64,000 nt of DNA from Epiperipatus broadwayi. Lineage: Eukaryota > Onychophora > Udeonychophora > Euonychophora > Peripatidae. This document shows, piece by piece, positions 10,849 through 22,749 of the stretch (its first letter is position 1; each line of letters opens with the position of its first letter). The stretch covers positions 4,025,244 through 4,089,243 of the forward strand of contig JAQFVV010012418.1 of assembly GCA_028023455.1 (NCBI GenBank), written 5' to 3'. Made by a program: the position numbers and the translations under genes. Under the pieces are notes generated by a model, which was given only the letters and a program-made list of their open reading frames with translations, was not told the DNA's origin and did not search any database.

Positions 10849-11545
10849 GACTAGACAGATTTTGAAGAATGCTGAATACAAGATCTTAGATTTTAATTCA
10901 CATATGTAGAAGGATTTTTCATAGTAGTAGACAACTAGTGTTTTGTTGAAATCTTTTTCATTATCCTCAGGATTAACGTCTTTTCCTGAAGGAAGATGAA
11001 TGAGATTTGAATGAAATATTGCAATGGTAATTTATATGAGATATTTCTTTATATAAGGATGTACATATGGCATTCCCTGAAACTTTTTTTTTTTTAATTT
11101 AAAAAAACAACAACAACAACAATCACTACATTATATGTGTATAATCTGGAGATAGTCTGTATATATGTATAATTAAATTTCGTCTATAAATATAACTTTC
11201 AAGAAAATCATAATTTAACAAAGTTTTCTTAAGAACAATAAGTACAATGTAGCTAATTCTATGATTGACTAATTGACAATGGTTTAATAGGTATAATATC
11301 ACCTGCATTCACTTTTTTCATTTATTCTATTTTGTTTATAATTATTGATTTTTCATAATCTAGTAAATAAGTTTATTACCATATATTTAAATAAAGGCCA
11401 GAAGATAGTTTTATAGATAAGAGTGATATATTATATAAGTTGAGTAATAAATGATCAGAAATTTGATAATAAAATGAGTTGATATGTATGATGTAGAAAA
11501 GTCCCATTGAACTTTTTTTTATAGTAAAGTATAGATTACATTATA
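10849..11545. other. AT-rich DNA, no gene seen
   Basis: A short CAA repeat at about 11107-11121 is the only distinct element before the hAT target duplication at 11546-11553. Confidence 0.4.
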
Positions 11546-11759
11546 GTCTAATCCAGTGTTTCCCAACCTGTGGTACGCGTACCGTACGCGAGTCGCCGGT
11601 TGGTGGTACACGAAAAATAATCAATAATGGCGGACATAAAAAAAAATTAAATCATAAAAATATAGAAACGTTTTTTCCTATAATTCATAAAAATTATTTT
11701 AATTAATAATATTATACAGTAAAGTTGTTAATATGTACAGTCGATAACGATCTTTAAAG

Positions 11760-12350
11760 TTAATGATAAAATTGAAAGTATGATTAAGAAATTAGATTTT
11801 TGGAAACAGTAATATATATAAGTATCGAAAACAATCAACTGGAAGTATTCGAAACTCTACATATTTTTTTGTTTGAAAATAAGGTTAGTCTGTCTCAAGA
11901 TATACGAGAAAATATAATAGCACATTTAACAGGATTAAAATTGTCTTTCATGGAATATTTTCCAAAATCCAAAAACACAAATGATAATTGGATTTCAAAC
12001 CCCTTCTATGCAGAAAATTTAGAAAAAGCTACATCATTATCAATAAAGGATAAAGAAAATTTAATAGAATTATCATGTGACAGAACTTTACAAGTAGAAT
12101 TCAAACGACACAATCTAATTAATTTTTGGTTAAACATTAAAGAATATGAACAACTTTCTGAGAAAGCTCTTAAATTATCATTACCGTTTACTACGGAATT
12201 AGTAGGAAGAGCTTTTTTTTCATATATTTTTTTAAAAATAAGTATCGAAACAGATTGAACGCAGCTGTAGACTTAAGGATATACCTCGCATCTTTTGAAT
12301 CAAATTTCAAAAAATTATGTTGTTCGAAACAAGCACAAAGATCTCATTAA
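11760..12350 (+). pseudogene. hAT transposase C-terminal half (ZBED5/FAM200-like), frameshifted
   Basis: DDE transposase remnant of the hAT group that gave rise to the domesticated ZBED5, FAM200 and SCAND3 proteins. Three frames join: one ending DKIESMIKKLDFWK (about 11765-11808), the main frame (11800-12258) and a third running to the stop at 12348-12350. The main frame contains LEVFETL, a LSQDIRENIIAHLTGLKLSF segment, the FPKSKN..NWISNPF block and, near its end, the dimerisation-domain signature LPFTTELVGRAFFSYIFLK. Family members usually have a CE before RAFS; here it is VG. A one-base shift near 12237 moves into NKYRNRL followed by a DLRIYLASF segment, as in family C-termini. The N-terminal zinc finger and the first part of the catalytic core are missing. 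The main frame of 152 codons is too long to be chance. Confidence 0.85.
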
Positions 12351-12471
12351 ATTTATTTTATAAAAATATTTGATTATGATAAGAAAACATACTAATTGTT
12401 TTTTTATAATTTTGTGTTTTTATTAAAACCATTTATTAGTAAACGAAATATGACAAAATAGTAGATAAATA

Positions 12472-12850
12472 ATGAGTCGGATCAAGGCAAATCAATCTAA
12501 ATTATTTAATTTGAAAGAATGTATCAGAAAAGGATCATACCCAGAAATTAGACTCTCATTAATTCTTGATCATCTATTGTGGATTGCTAGATGTAAGCTA
12601 GTATTTAATCATCAAAATTTTAATCCTATTAACTTCATGCTGAACAATATAAAGAAAACAAGAACAAGAGATAGCCTGATAACCCCTGAGGTTATTTTTA
12701 CCATGACTTGGGACATGCTGGATTTATCCTCTCCATGGCCAACCAATAGCAAGATGCTCCAAAACCAAATGAAGGAATGAGAAAACACTTTGAACAAAAT
12801 ATGTACCAAATAACCTTTAATGTAATCTTTAATAAATTATTTTGTAAAAC
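12472..12850 (+). pseudogene. LINE ORF2 extreme C-terminus nested in hAT
   Basis: A 102-codon frame (12472-12777) contains RLSLILDHLLWIARCKLVF near its middle. It aligns with the end of the longer LINE relic at 28.0 kb, which reads ATRLSVLLHFLYG and, after a frame shift, THCRLIF. The shared tail pattern is W-x-x-(R/H)-C-(K/R)-L-(V/I)-F. Both copies end in nearly the same 3' sequence: TTAATAAATTATTTTGTAAAAC here and TTAATAAATTTATTTTAAAAC there. It lies between the transposase remnant and the right hAT terminus, so the LINE jumped into the hAT element. The exact 5' truncation point and target duplication could not be fixed by eye. Confidence 0.7.
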
Positions 12851-13143
12851 ATATGAAACATTGAACAAACACATACATATAAATATGTTACAGTGAGTTT
12901 ATAATTTCAGTGAGTTTGTAATCTGGCGTGACGTTTAGGCGTGTTTCAATGTAATTTGTCTCATTATGAGATGTGAATACATACATGGTCACCCTATAAT
13001 ATTTATAATGCAAATGCAATAACACCCTCTTGCAATAACAAATTTCACAAAATACAATCATTTTTACGAAGTGGTACAATTTAGCGTGATGTACTACCAA
13101 GTGGTATGTGAGCCAAAAAAGGTTGGGAAACGCTGGCTAATCT

Positions 13144-13797
13144 AAGACAAAATTTTAAAGTCTTTAGCAGTCATATTTCAAACAGGTTTTTATCTGAAGC
13201 ACTATTTGAATTTAGAAAAAGTACAGAAGTGATGCAGCTTGCATATTAGGGTACTTGCATTAATTTTTTAGTTATTAGGTTATAATTTTTTAATAAACAA
13301 CGTAACTTTCTGATCCTGATCATCAGATGTTAACTGTTTACTGTAGGCAAAGCTTTCGATCTCAAATTATGGCTTTTTTGAGGATACTAATCTAGCAAGA
13401 AGTGCCTTAATTTATAAATTATTCATTTTTTATTATTATGAGATCAGCCCATTTTTAAATTTTTTAATCTTTATAAAAATATCAATAATAATAGTTTGGG
13501 ATCAAATCTATTTTTAATTATTGTTTTCATTGCATTTCTTTGAATAATGTTTTATATTGAGTTTAAAGAACATATTTTTTAAACATAAATTATAATAAAT
13601 AAGCTAATTTTGAAAAAAAGGTTTTTTTCCTGTCAACAGAAAAAGCACACACACACATATATATATATATATTTTAAATAAAATTTAATAAATGCACTCC
13701 AAATTACTTTCAATTCTTTTTTATTTTCTTATTGTGCTACAAGAAATGAATTGGTTCTGGAACATCATTTGTTATATTTTAAGTTTTTTTTAGAAAC
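13144..13797. other. AT-rich DNA, no gene seen
   Basis: A CA/TA microsatellite at about 13648-13672; otherwise no feature. Confidence 0.4.
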
Positions 13798-13811
13798 TCT
13801 GGAAGTATGCT

Positions 13812-14781
13812 TAATATTTCTGTTCCGAAAATGGCAGTTATAACTAATTTGCATTATTTTGCATAGATTTTCCTTCTAACAACACAGTTTTTAACAAGAT
13901 AGTAGCTATGAATATGAGAGCTCGAAAGCGCTCAGCTAAAATAATATTTTATATCTGCTTTCGATTATATATACTAACTTCATTATCTCTGCATACAGCA
14001 CCCATATATAATATTTCTGTGGTGCAATTTTTACTATACCACTCTCATGCAAAGTAGAGACTGATTTCTATCTTCTTTAAACACCTTGGGGAAGAATGTT
14101 ATTATAAACACATGACCAAAGATATATGAAAAAGTTTATGATTTCTAAAATGTACATTTCATGCTAATCCAGCACTCATCAGTTGGTCCAGATCACAATC
14201 TTTTACACATATCTTTATTATTGTTCAATATATATAGATAGTCAATTACTACAGTTTAATTGATAAGTATCAAACTTGATATCCTCACAACTTTGACACA
14301 AACCACTTAATTGGAAGAATATTAATAATTTTTATTATCCATTGATTAGACTAGAGATTATCCAATAATGAATAATATTTCTGTAGTATAATTTTCACTA
14401 TACCACTCTCACACAAATTAGGGACTGGTTTCTATCCACTTTTAACATTTTGTGGAGGGATGTTATCATAAACATATGACTAAAGACATGAAAAAGATGT
14501 ATGATTCCCAAGATATACATTTTGTGATGAACCAGCATTCATCAGTTGACCCAGATCAATTTTTTACATGTCTTCATAAAATGTGCATCTTGTAGATTAT
14601 ACATCTTTTTTAAATGGGTCATATGTTTATTATGACATCCAGGTGTTAAAAACGAATAGAAGCCAGTCCCTATTTTGCTTTGAGATTGCTGTAGTGAAAA
14701 TTACACTACAGAAATATTATTTATTATTGGATAATCTCTAATCTAATGAATGACTAATAAAAATTATTAATATACTTCCAT
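13812..14781. mobile_element. Large foldback element, copy 1
   Basis: A ~970-bp palindromic unit. Repeated blocks on one strand (AATATTTCTGT...TACTATACCACTCTCA, then GACTGRTTTCTATC, GTTAT.ATAAACA.ATGAC, and the core in minus orientation at 14161-14193 and 14526-14557) are answered by inverted versions up to about 14770 (TAGAAGCCAGTCCC, ATTACACTACAGAAATATTA). The left half contains two direct sub-units (about 14003-14370 and 14374-14580). A perfect 14-bp direct repeat TCTGGAAGTATGCT flanks the whole (13798-13811 and 14782-14795). Non-coding. Related to 62169-63017. Confidence 0.75.
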
Positions 14782-14795
14782 TCTGGAAGTATGCT

Positions 14796-16089
14796 ATCTA
14801 CCCCTCTGACATTTCCTGGTTTATTACAATTCAAAACAAATTCAAGTTGATCAACATCTGCTTTACGAGACTGATATTAGAATAACTTTGTGAAAGAGAA
14901 ACTTGCAATTCTGATCTATTAATCTTAGATTTAAAAGTCTGATAAATAAGATTGACAATCTAATTTTTTAGAGATAACATTCACTAATCTTACATAAAAA
15001 TTAAATCTTATGATCTTCTCCATGGTCTCTCTCCACATTTTGTTTCTGTCATTATCCAGTAAATTTACAAGTTTATCACCAATTTTCAGATTTTTGATAA
15101 ATAAAAATTGACTTTAATGATTATTGCTGATTTTATTCCAACCTGGGAGTACAGGGATGTATTCTTTGACAGTTATTGAGTTTATTAAACCTATTATAAC
15201 GAGAGAATTAGAATGATTTTATTAAAATATAGTGAGTTAACTTATTTTAATTTCATTTCAGAACAGAATAACTTTCAACTACAGAAATATGGATTCCAAG
15301 AATGATTAAACTTGATTTATATGGTTTGTGGAGAAGTGATCTAATATCAATAACAACAGTAACAATGGATCATTTTTTGTTGAAACAAAAAATAAAACAG
15401 TTATTTTATTTACCATCTCATTACATAATAAATTAAGTTTATTTTGTTTAACTTCTTTTATAGTAGTGTGTGTGCACATATATATAAAGTTAAAAGGAAA
15501 AGTAGAAATAAACACAAAATTTATTTTGTAGATATTTTCTATATTACGCTGGAATAACAATTAATGATTAAATAATTTTGAATTAAATTTTTTTATTATA
15601 AATTAAACATTTAAAAAGGTCTAATTGATATTTTATTAATTCTGATTTTTAAATTTAAACAAGCATGTTTTTATATAACAGATATACTGGTAATTATAAA
15701 ATTCCACTAGCTATTTTGATTAGCAAACATATTTTAATTAGCACATCTATTTTGATTAACAAAATTTGTTTGTAGTTAATGCTTGTATAACATATTTTGA
15801 TAAACTTTTACAAATTTGTTTTTCAAAGAATTAAATTGAATTGAAAAAGTCACTAACTTTTTTCAATCAAGATAGGAGAAACTTATTTTTAATTACTGTA
15901 TTTTTTCCAGCCTGACTATAATAAGGTTGGAAAAAAGATTAGGAGAACATTCTGACAGTTTTACAGATTAGCGAAAGTTACCATGAAGTTACAGCTAAGG
16001 CAAGATGGTGGATTCAACTATTGCTACTAATTCACTATAGTAGAGTTTGGATTCACATAAAAGCAAGATCCAGCTTTTATGTATTCATA
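14796..16089. other. AT-rich DNA, no gene seen
   Basis: No recognised feature. An 84-codon minus-strand frame (15306-15560) has no motif and lies in low-complexity DNA. Confidence 0.4.
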
Positions 16090-16315
16090 GCCCATATATA
16101 TGTGTGTATTAGATGGTATGAAGACTGAAGGGAGCTCACTGCAGGTCAAGAGTTACATGAATTATAGCTTTCCCAAAAATGTCTATAAGCCAATCTATGG
16201 TTTAGAAGGGACCAGGTTACCCAGAGATGCTATCAGCAATGCTGTTTTATCTATATGCAGAGAATCACAGATAAACACACTGTGTTGTATGTATATAAAG
16301 TGTTGCCGGTGAGTT
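16090..16315. other. Less AT-rich block, unrecognised
   Basis: About 225 bases distinctly less AT-rich than the flanks. A 70-codon plus-strand frame (16100-16312) spans it, but I recognise no domain and see no flanking splice signals that would make it an exon. It could be a fragment of an unknown repeat. Confidence 0.3.
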
Positions 16316-17654
16316 ACTTGAAATAATTTCTTTAGTAAAAATGACATTTAAAATCTATAATTTAAAAACAAAACAAATAAATAATTTTTGCTTGAATTAA
16401 CAATTTAAAAAAGGTAAAGGATTGATTCATAAACAATTTTATTTTTTTTAAAAAAAGTAAACTCCAAAAATCTTTCTAGATTGGAAAACAAAAGACTTGC
16501 TAGAGTACTTTTTAAAAAGATGTTTATAATTAATCAAGATTAACCTGTCAAAAATGTGATATTATTTTTTTAAAAGGAAAATAAAACTTTTATGAAGGAC
16601 TGTAAAAGAATTAATATTACTTTTTTTTTAAAAAAAAAAAAAGGAAAAAAGAAACTTTTATTTGTTTATCATTAGATAATGAATGAATTAATATTTGATT
16701 CATATTTTTATATATATGTGTGAATTTTATTTATACTTTCAATATGGAATTAATTGTGAAAAATATATTTTTAATAATTTTATTACTTTGATAAATTAAA
16801 ATATCATATGATATAAATATCAGTGTGTATACACATTTCCAGGTGCACACACATATATGTTAAATTAGTCATTAATTATGTATTTATAGGTTTATGATAC
16901 TGAAATTATGTTCATAAATTATTATACCACATGTCTGTGTGCTTATATATGTGTGCATTTTGTTTTTTTGACTCAATTAATTGTATATTAAAGTATAAAA
17001 TGGTTTATATTATAACAGTTCTACCACTGTATTTTTTCTAATTGCCATTTATTTCAAGTGGAATACAATCAAGAGGGATGAAAAAAGTGGGATAGCAGTT
17101 AATATTAAAGAAAAAAGTACTGTAAATCTGTAAATAATCAAACTGAGGCCAATAAAATAAAACAAAAGAAAAAAATGAAAATTGTACAAAATTTTCTTTA
17201 TTTGTAGCTACTAGAGTTTCTGTGTTAACATCAGCTGTTATGTGTGTACTCAAAATATTTTTAACTGCATTTAACTTATTATACAATGTAATCAGTCTCA
17301 GAGCCATTAAGGTGCGACATGATTAATTTTTTTTAAGAATATAAACTTAAATCACTTTAACAAAGATAATTTAAAATGATATTCTTAACTTATTGTTATG
17401 TTTAGATGAATTAGTGCATATATTGCTTGTTTTTTTTATTTTAAAAATCACATATTTTTTTTTTAATAAGAGTAAAAGTTCTCTGCTATTTAATTTGATT
17501 TGGAATACTTTAGTAATAAAAGGATATTCCTTATACCAATATATGTATTCTTATTATTATCCAGAAATTAAGAGGAAAAGTGGAATCAATCATCTGTGAT
17601 TCCTTATAATGTAAATTGCAATTTGTTTAAGATTTCTTAATATTTTAGATAAGG
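16316..17654. other. AT-rich DNA, no gene seen
   Basis: Homopolymer A/T tracts (for example about 16620-16645) and TA/TG dinucleotide runs. No gene recognised. Confidence 0.4.
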
Positions 17655-17822
17655 CAGAATTATTTAACATTTGAACAGTTCATTAATCATGAATAAAAAG
17701 CTTGTGTATCTTGAGAGATAAAAATGAAAGATAGTGACAAATCACTACTATTTTTATCTCTCAAGATAAACAAGCCTTTTCTCCATGATTAATGAACTGT
17801 TCAAATTTTAAATGATTTATTC
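17655..17822. mobile_element. Hairpin MITE, ~70-bp arms
   Basis: Near-complete inverted repeat of about 168 bp. TTTGAACAGTTCATTAATCA (left) and its inverse, together with TATCTTGAGAGATAAAAAT and its inverse, form arms of about 75 bases around a very small loop (near 17738-17742). No coding content. A clear target duplication was not found. Confidence 0.8.
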
Positions 17823-20685
17823 TTATATAAAATTTTTTAAGAATAATGGTTAGTAAGACAATAAGAGGTATGTATACCCTTCTCATGTTTTTTGTTGCAT
17901 GATTGGAAAAATTGTTATCTTAAAAAATGATAGTATTATCAAGCAATGTAATCCCTTTATCTTCCAAATAATCTGCTGTTATGATGTAACATAGCCAATA
18001 ATGAATCATCAGGAGGTTGTCATGGTGAAGTTGCCCAGATGATGACTTTTTACTATGATAATTTTACTCCTGGAAGAAAGTAATCTGGTTAATAGATTTT
18101 TTTACTCATCATCAAATTGAAATTCAATATTTGAAAAAAGTGTAGGCAATAATTTGTTTGTTTGTATAACATAATTTCAGACATCCATTAATTATTTCCT
18201 ATGCTTATGTCACTACTATAGCACATCAAAAAGCAGTAGCTTTGAAATAAAAATTTAACTATAAATGTTAAACTTTTAAAGTTCATGATGAATAGTATTA
18301 GTAAAAACTATAATTTTCAAATGTGTGCGGACTTCTGCTTGATTTTATGCACAATTATTCTGTGTTTTTGTGCTACAATCTTTTGTAATGTCTATTGGTT
18401 TTACTCAGCAGCCTTGATTTCATCCACACTTGCTATTATTGTTCTTGAAAATGTTGAAAATTGAAATCCTAAGTAAATCGGTTATTGGAAAATAACACTC
18501 TACCTAGGTAACAGCATGCAGTTTGATCTAAGACAAATATAATATTTCTTCTCACAGGTTTATAAAACTAATGTCAATTTATCTGATTCTCTTTCCCTTT
18601 CTTGTTATGGTTTTATCTGTTTTTATCTTTAATAAATGCTGGTACATATTCCCATTTCTATACTTTAGTAAATAATATACTGACATAAAAGTTGTCTCTT
18701 ATTTTGTCTATCTCTTATATATAATACTTTTTATTGTGAAATTCCAATTAAATGTCATTCTTATTTTTGAATATTAAATCTCTCTTTTTAAAAAAATTTG
18801 CCATCATTATTCTTTTTCTAGCTCTCATTATTCTGTTTGAGATGATTTCTCTTTCTATATATTAATAAACCATAAGTAAACATAAGCAGTTCATTATATA
18901 TAAATCATATCATCCTAGTCAATGCTTAAAATTAACCAATTAGATAACAGCAATTTGTTGTCAAGGCAACACTCAGAAGATTTCTATTTACTATAGGAGT
19001 ATTGTCTGATAATATATTCCATTAATTAATTTTTAGCATTAGCTGTGATAGTGTAATTTATTTATATATATATAATTAGAAAAATATTTATAGGCGTATA
19101 AATGTAAATATTAATCACTTTTATGAGATTTCATATATTTTTTGAATAAATTTCATTTATGATGAAACTTGCAAAGTATCAATTAAAAAACTAGCATTGT
19201 AAACTGAATACATGTCATCTAATAGAAGTATTTGTCTGCCCTATTTTAAACCAAAAGTGAAATTATTTTTATTTTAACCTCTAATATATATTTGTGAAAA
19301 TCTCCTAATTATTATTATCTATATTCTTTGTGAAATATGTGTTATAGTTTCCACACATATAAATGATTAAAGTCTGACTTTCTTTATATAAATTAGAGCA
19401 TAAGTTCAAATTAGGATGATTTTATTTTGCGATGTCAGAATTTAGTTGGTTTTTTGCCTACTTTCACCACAGCTGAAACTTATTTTTAAAAAAGTATATA
19501 GTCACCGTATGTATAAATTATAATTTTTAGTACTCACTAGACTTTCAAGATCTACTAGAATAAATTTAACTTTATAATTAGGATGATAGTTGGAATCTGC
19601 TGGCACACATTGAATGCATGTACTTGCACATAATCGTAAAAATTTCTTTGAATGTGTGTAATGATTTTTATTTTAATTTGAAATTAAAGTGCTTAAACAC
19701 TTATTGCTATTGATTACTTTAGTACTATAAACGTATATTTTCCACCAATGAGTTTTAATATTACAAAGTTTGTCAATAGATCTAAGTTAATTAAATTTTT
19801 TTCTCGTAAATTTAGATTCAGTAAGTATGTAATACACAAGTATAAGTTTTCATGTAAAATTAATAATATTGGTGCTAGCGTAATCATTCTTGCAAACAAA
19901 AATTAAAACAAAAAGTATCGATCTTGTTCTGTGATTGAATAATTAGTATCAACATTTGTGCAAAACTAATAATAAATGAATTATCTTAAAACATTTAAAT
20001 TCTCTCAATTGTTTGTTGTCTTGTAACCATGGAAATCATTTTAAGATGCTATAAAAGTAGTACCGTACTTATGACTCTTTTTTTTTAAAAAAAAATCAAC
20101 TTGCACTTGAAAGGAGAATCGAAACAATTAGGTTGTCAAGTAATTCTGTTTTGAAAATTATTTTAAAATTCTAAATTATAGAAGGATGGGGGGGAGGGAG
20201 GAATCAATTTATTGATTTATGTGAATAAATATATCACACTTGATGAAAAATATAGATATTATTCAAAAGGTGAACTAATGGGATTATATAATTGTAATCT
20301 ATACACTTGTCTAATAACTCATCCATCATAGTAAATTTGAACAATACAAGAAACACATCGTTTCTGAATTGTGCGTGAGATTTATAAAAATGAATGTTCA
20401 AAGTATTTATTTAAAGCTATTTCTGCTTTTGTTTTCTTTCTTTTGCAGATTTCATATCGCAGCCTGATGACCTTAGACATTCACATTAATTTTACTATAG
20501 AAGGTTTCTTGCATTATTTAAATTGATTCTGAAGACAGAAAGAGATTTTATTAAAAAAATCTATTTTATGTAATGCCCCCTTCTTCTCTCAAAATATTAT
20601 TTGAAATCATTGAATTTCTAAGTTTATTTAAAAATATAATTAAACATTACAAGTTTTTTTTTTTTTAAATTAAGATTCATGATTT
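17823..20685. other. AT-rich DNA, no gene seen
   Basis: Nearly 3 kb without a recognised feature. A polypyrimidine tract ending TTTCTTTCTTTTGCAG (to 20448) resembles a 3' splice site (see findings). A G-rich patch lies at about 20188-20202. Confidence 0.35.
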
Positions 20686-20832
20686 ATGTCTGTCTATTTA
20701 TCTCCATTTATCTAAATGTCTGCATATTTAGCAATCTAAATTTCTATCTTTTTCTCTGTCTATCTATATACCCATCTGTTTATATATCCGGCCATCTGTT
20801 TGTCTATATGTATGTCTATTTATCTTTCTATG
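20686..20832. repeat. Degenerate TCTA/TCTG microsatellite
   Basis: Imperfect tetranucleotide units (TCTA, TCTG, ATCT) over about 150 bases, similar in kind to the array at 10.6-10.85 kb. Confidence 0.75.
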
Positions 20833-21489
20833 TATAATATTGGTCTTTTCTGCATATATGTGGTTTCAATATTTGTCATCATTCAAAGACACAACCCAAC
20901 TTTTATGGTTAAATTTTTGGAATAAAAAGACAACGCTATATGTTTCTTAGTTTCTTATTGTAAACTGTTACCATGAATACTACATTAACATTTAGTATTT
21001 TTTTTAAAGTCACATTTTATTACGATGGTTTTTTTAAAAAAAGATGAAATACTTTCACTGCATTTGCATATTATGCAGTTAGCATTTATCATTATAAAAT
21101 ATTTTATAGTCTGTAATCTTTATTCTGTATTTAGTAATTTTCAATTCATTGCCTTTTTAAAATATCTTTTTGTTGCAAGTTGCTTGTGAAAATATGAAAT
21201 TGCCAACTATGCAGACATTAGAAGTAATTAAAAAAAAAAGAGAATGAATACATAACTGACTTCAATCACATGGTAAAGGAGAAAAAAGAAAGATGAGTTT
21301 CTTTGTCACATTACTGTTTGACAGCGAATGTAATTTTACAATAATAGGCAATAAGAAAACTAAAATTATGATCTTTTTTTCATATTAATAGAACTGATAA
21401 TGATTGTGAGGATTTTGCCAGTATGATTTTAAACAACAATAACAATAAATATTATTATTATGATGATGATGATGTTTCAATGATAAGCT
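20833..21489. other. AT-rich DNA, no gene seen
   Basis: A short GAT repeat at about 21459-21473; otherwise nothing recognised. Confidence 0.4.
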
Positions 21490-22150
21490 TTATTTATCTG
21501 AGAAAATTACAAAGGTTTTACATAGCTTGGATTGCTGTGTTTACCCACAGTTGTAGGCTTATATATATTGCTTTATTTGTTTACATACAAATTTGTCCAT
21601 GTTGTGGATTAGTTACAAAGGTTTTACATAGCTTGGATTGTTGTGGTATACATAGGCAATCTGTAATTGTAGGTGCACAAATGTAAAAATTGATTTACCT
21701 GATATTACAGAAATTTTTACATAGCTGTGGATTAGTAATAAGGGTTTTATATAGCTTGGATTGCTGTGGTTACATAAGCAATCCATAAAAATAGATTTAT
21801 GTATGCAAAAGTTGATTTATTGATTTACACAACATTACTAGAATTTTTACATGTTGTGAATTAGTTACAAGAGTTTTACATCGCTTGGATTGCTTTGGTT
21901 ACATGAGCAATCCATAGTTGTAGGTTTACATATGTAAAAGTTGATTTATTGATTTACCCAGGACTGGAAGAATTTTCACAAGCAGTGGATTAGTTACAAG
22001 AGGTTTGTTTACATAGCTTGGATTGCTGTAGTTACAATGGCAGTCTGTAGTTGTAGGTTCACATATATAAATGATTTATTTATTTACACAAGATTACATG
22101 AAATTTTACATGCACTGGACTGCTGTATTTACACATGCAAACCAGGTTTA
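21490..22150. repeat. Tandem array, ~105-130-bp unit, about six copies
   Basis: The block ACATAGCTTGGATTGCTGTG recurs with small changes starting near 21519, 21625, 21750, 21870 and 22011, and a diverged version (TGCACTGGACTGCTGTATTT) lies near 22107. Between these lie GTTGTAGGTT.ACATAT, TTGATTTATTGATTTAC and GTGGATTAGTTACAA. Period varies from about 105 to 130 bases. Frames read across it (21423-21686 and 22037-22225) are repeat translations, not genes. Confidence 0.85.
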
Positions 22151-22749
22151 GTTTTATATGTGGTTGGGTTGCCTAACATATGTGAGGGACTAGTGATTTT
22201 AATGGGAGTGTGGCAATGGTTATGAGGTATGCAGACACTCATATTAAATCAATGTCAGTTCTTTTTGACTCTTTAAGGTGCAGATTTTCTTTGGGTGATC
22301 AGATTTTCTCTTGGTTTTATCGGGTGTGTGTTGGTATAATTAGGAGACGTAATGAGATTATTTTCATAATTGGTGAAGAGTAGCCTGTTTTCTGGTGTAT
22401 TTGAATAGATGAGTATTTCAGAGGGGGATTGACTGAATTGTTAAATTGAATAGGTTGGTCAGACTCTGGATCTAGCTGTGTTAAAGATGGAGACTGTGTA
22501 AGGTTTTTGATGAGATTTAAGTATGAAATTCATGGGTAGAGGGTTCAAATTTCCAGAGGAGGGTGGTGATATAGCTGTGTTAGAATTATTTGCAATTGAT
22601 GAGTTGAAGTTTTTGTTAGAATGATCAGACTCTGGGTTTGGCTGTGTTAGAGGTGAGGCTGATGTGGTTTAAATGTGAGATTGGTTCAGACATAGGGAAA
22701 CATGGAGAAAGCTGGGTAAGTGGTTAGGCTTGGCATTGGTAATGTCTTA
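22151..22749. repeat. C-poor GT/GA-skewed region with diverged repeats
   Basis: About 600 bases in which the plus strand has very few C residues and many G and T. CAGACTCTGG followed by TAGCTGTGTTA or TGGCTGTGTTA recurs near 22460 and 22626, with a partial unit (GATATAGCTGTGTTAGAAT) near 22569. This suggests a diverged array contiguous with its neighbours. No coding frame. Confidence 0.55.

Larger units (their letters stand above)
11554..13135 (+). mobile_element. hAT element with decayed transposase and nested LINE
   Basis: Left terminus CAGTGTTTCCCAACC (11554-11568) and right terminus GGTTGGGAAACGCTG (13121-13135) are inverted repeats with one mismatch. Subterminal GTGGTAC motifs also invert. 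The target duplication is GTCTAATC on the left (11546-11553) and GCTAATC on the right, consistent with an 8-bp duplication that lost one T. Contents in order: non-coding left part, a broken transposase 3' half (about 11760-12350), a LINE 3' fragment (about 12472-12850) and a non-coding right part. The transposase 5' half is missing, so this is an internally deleted copy that later accepted a LINE insertion. Confidence 0.9.

Noticed and set aside
12612-12809. Minus-strand 65-codon frame
   Set aside because: Shadow of the plus-strand LINE C-terminus.
21423-22225. Two plus-strand frames with repeated peptide blocks
   Set aside because: They follow the tandem array; the repetition comes from the DNA repeat and the frame is not kept between units.
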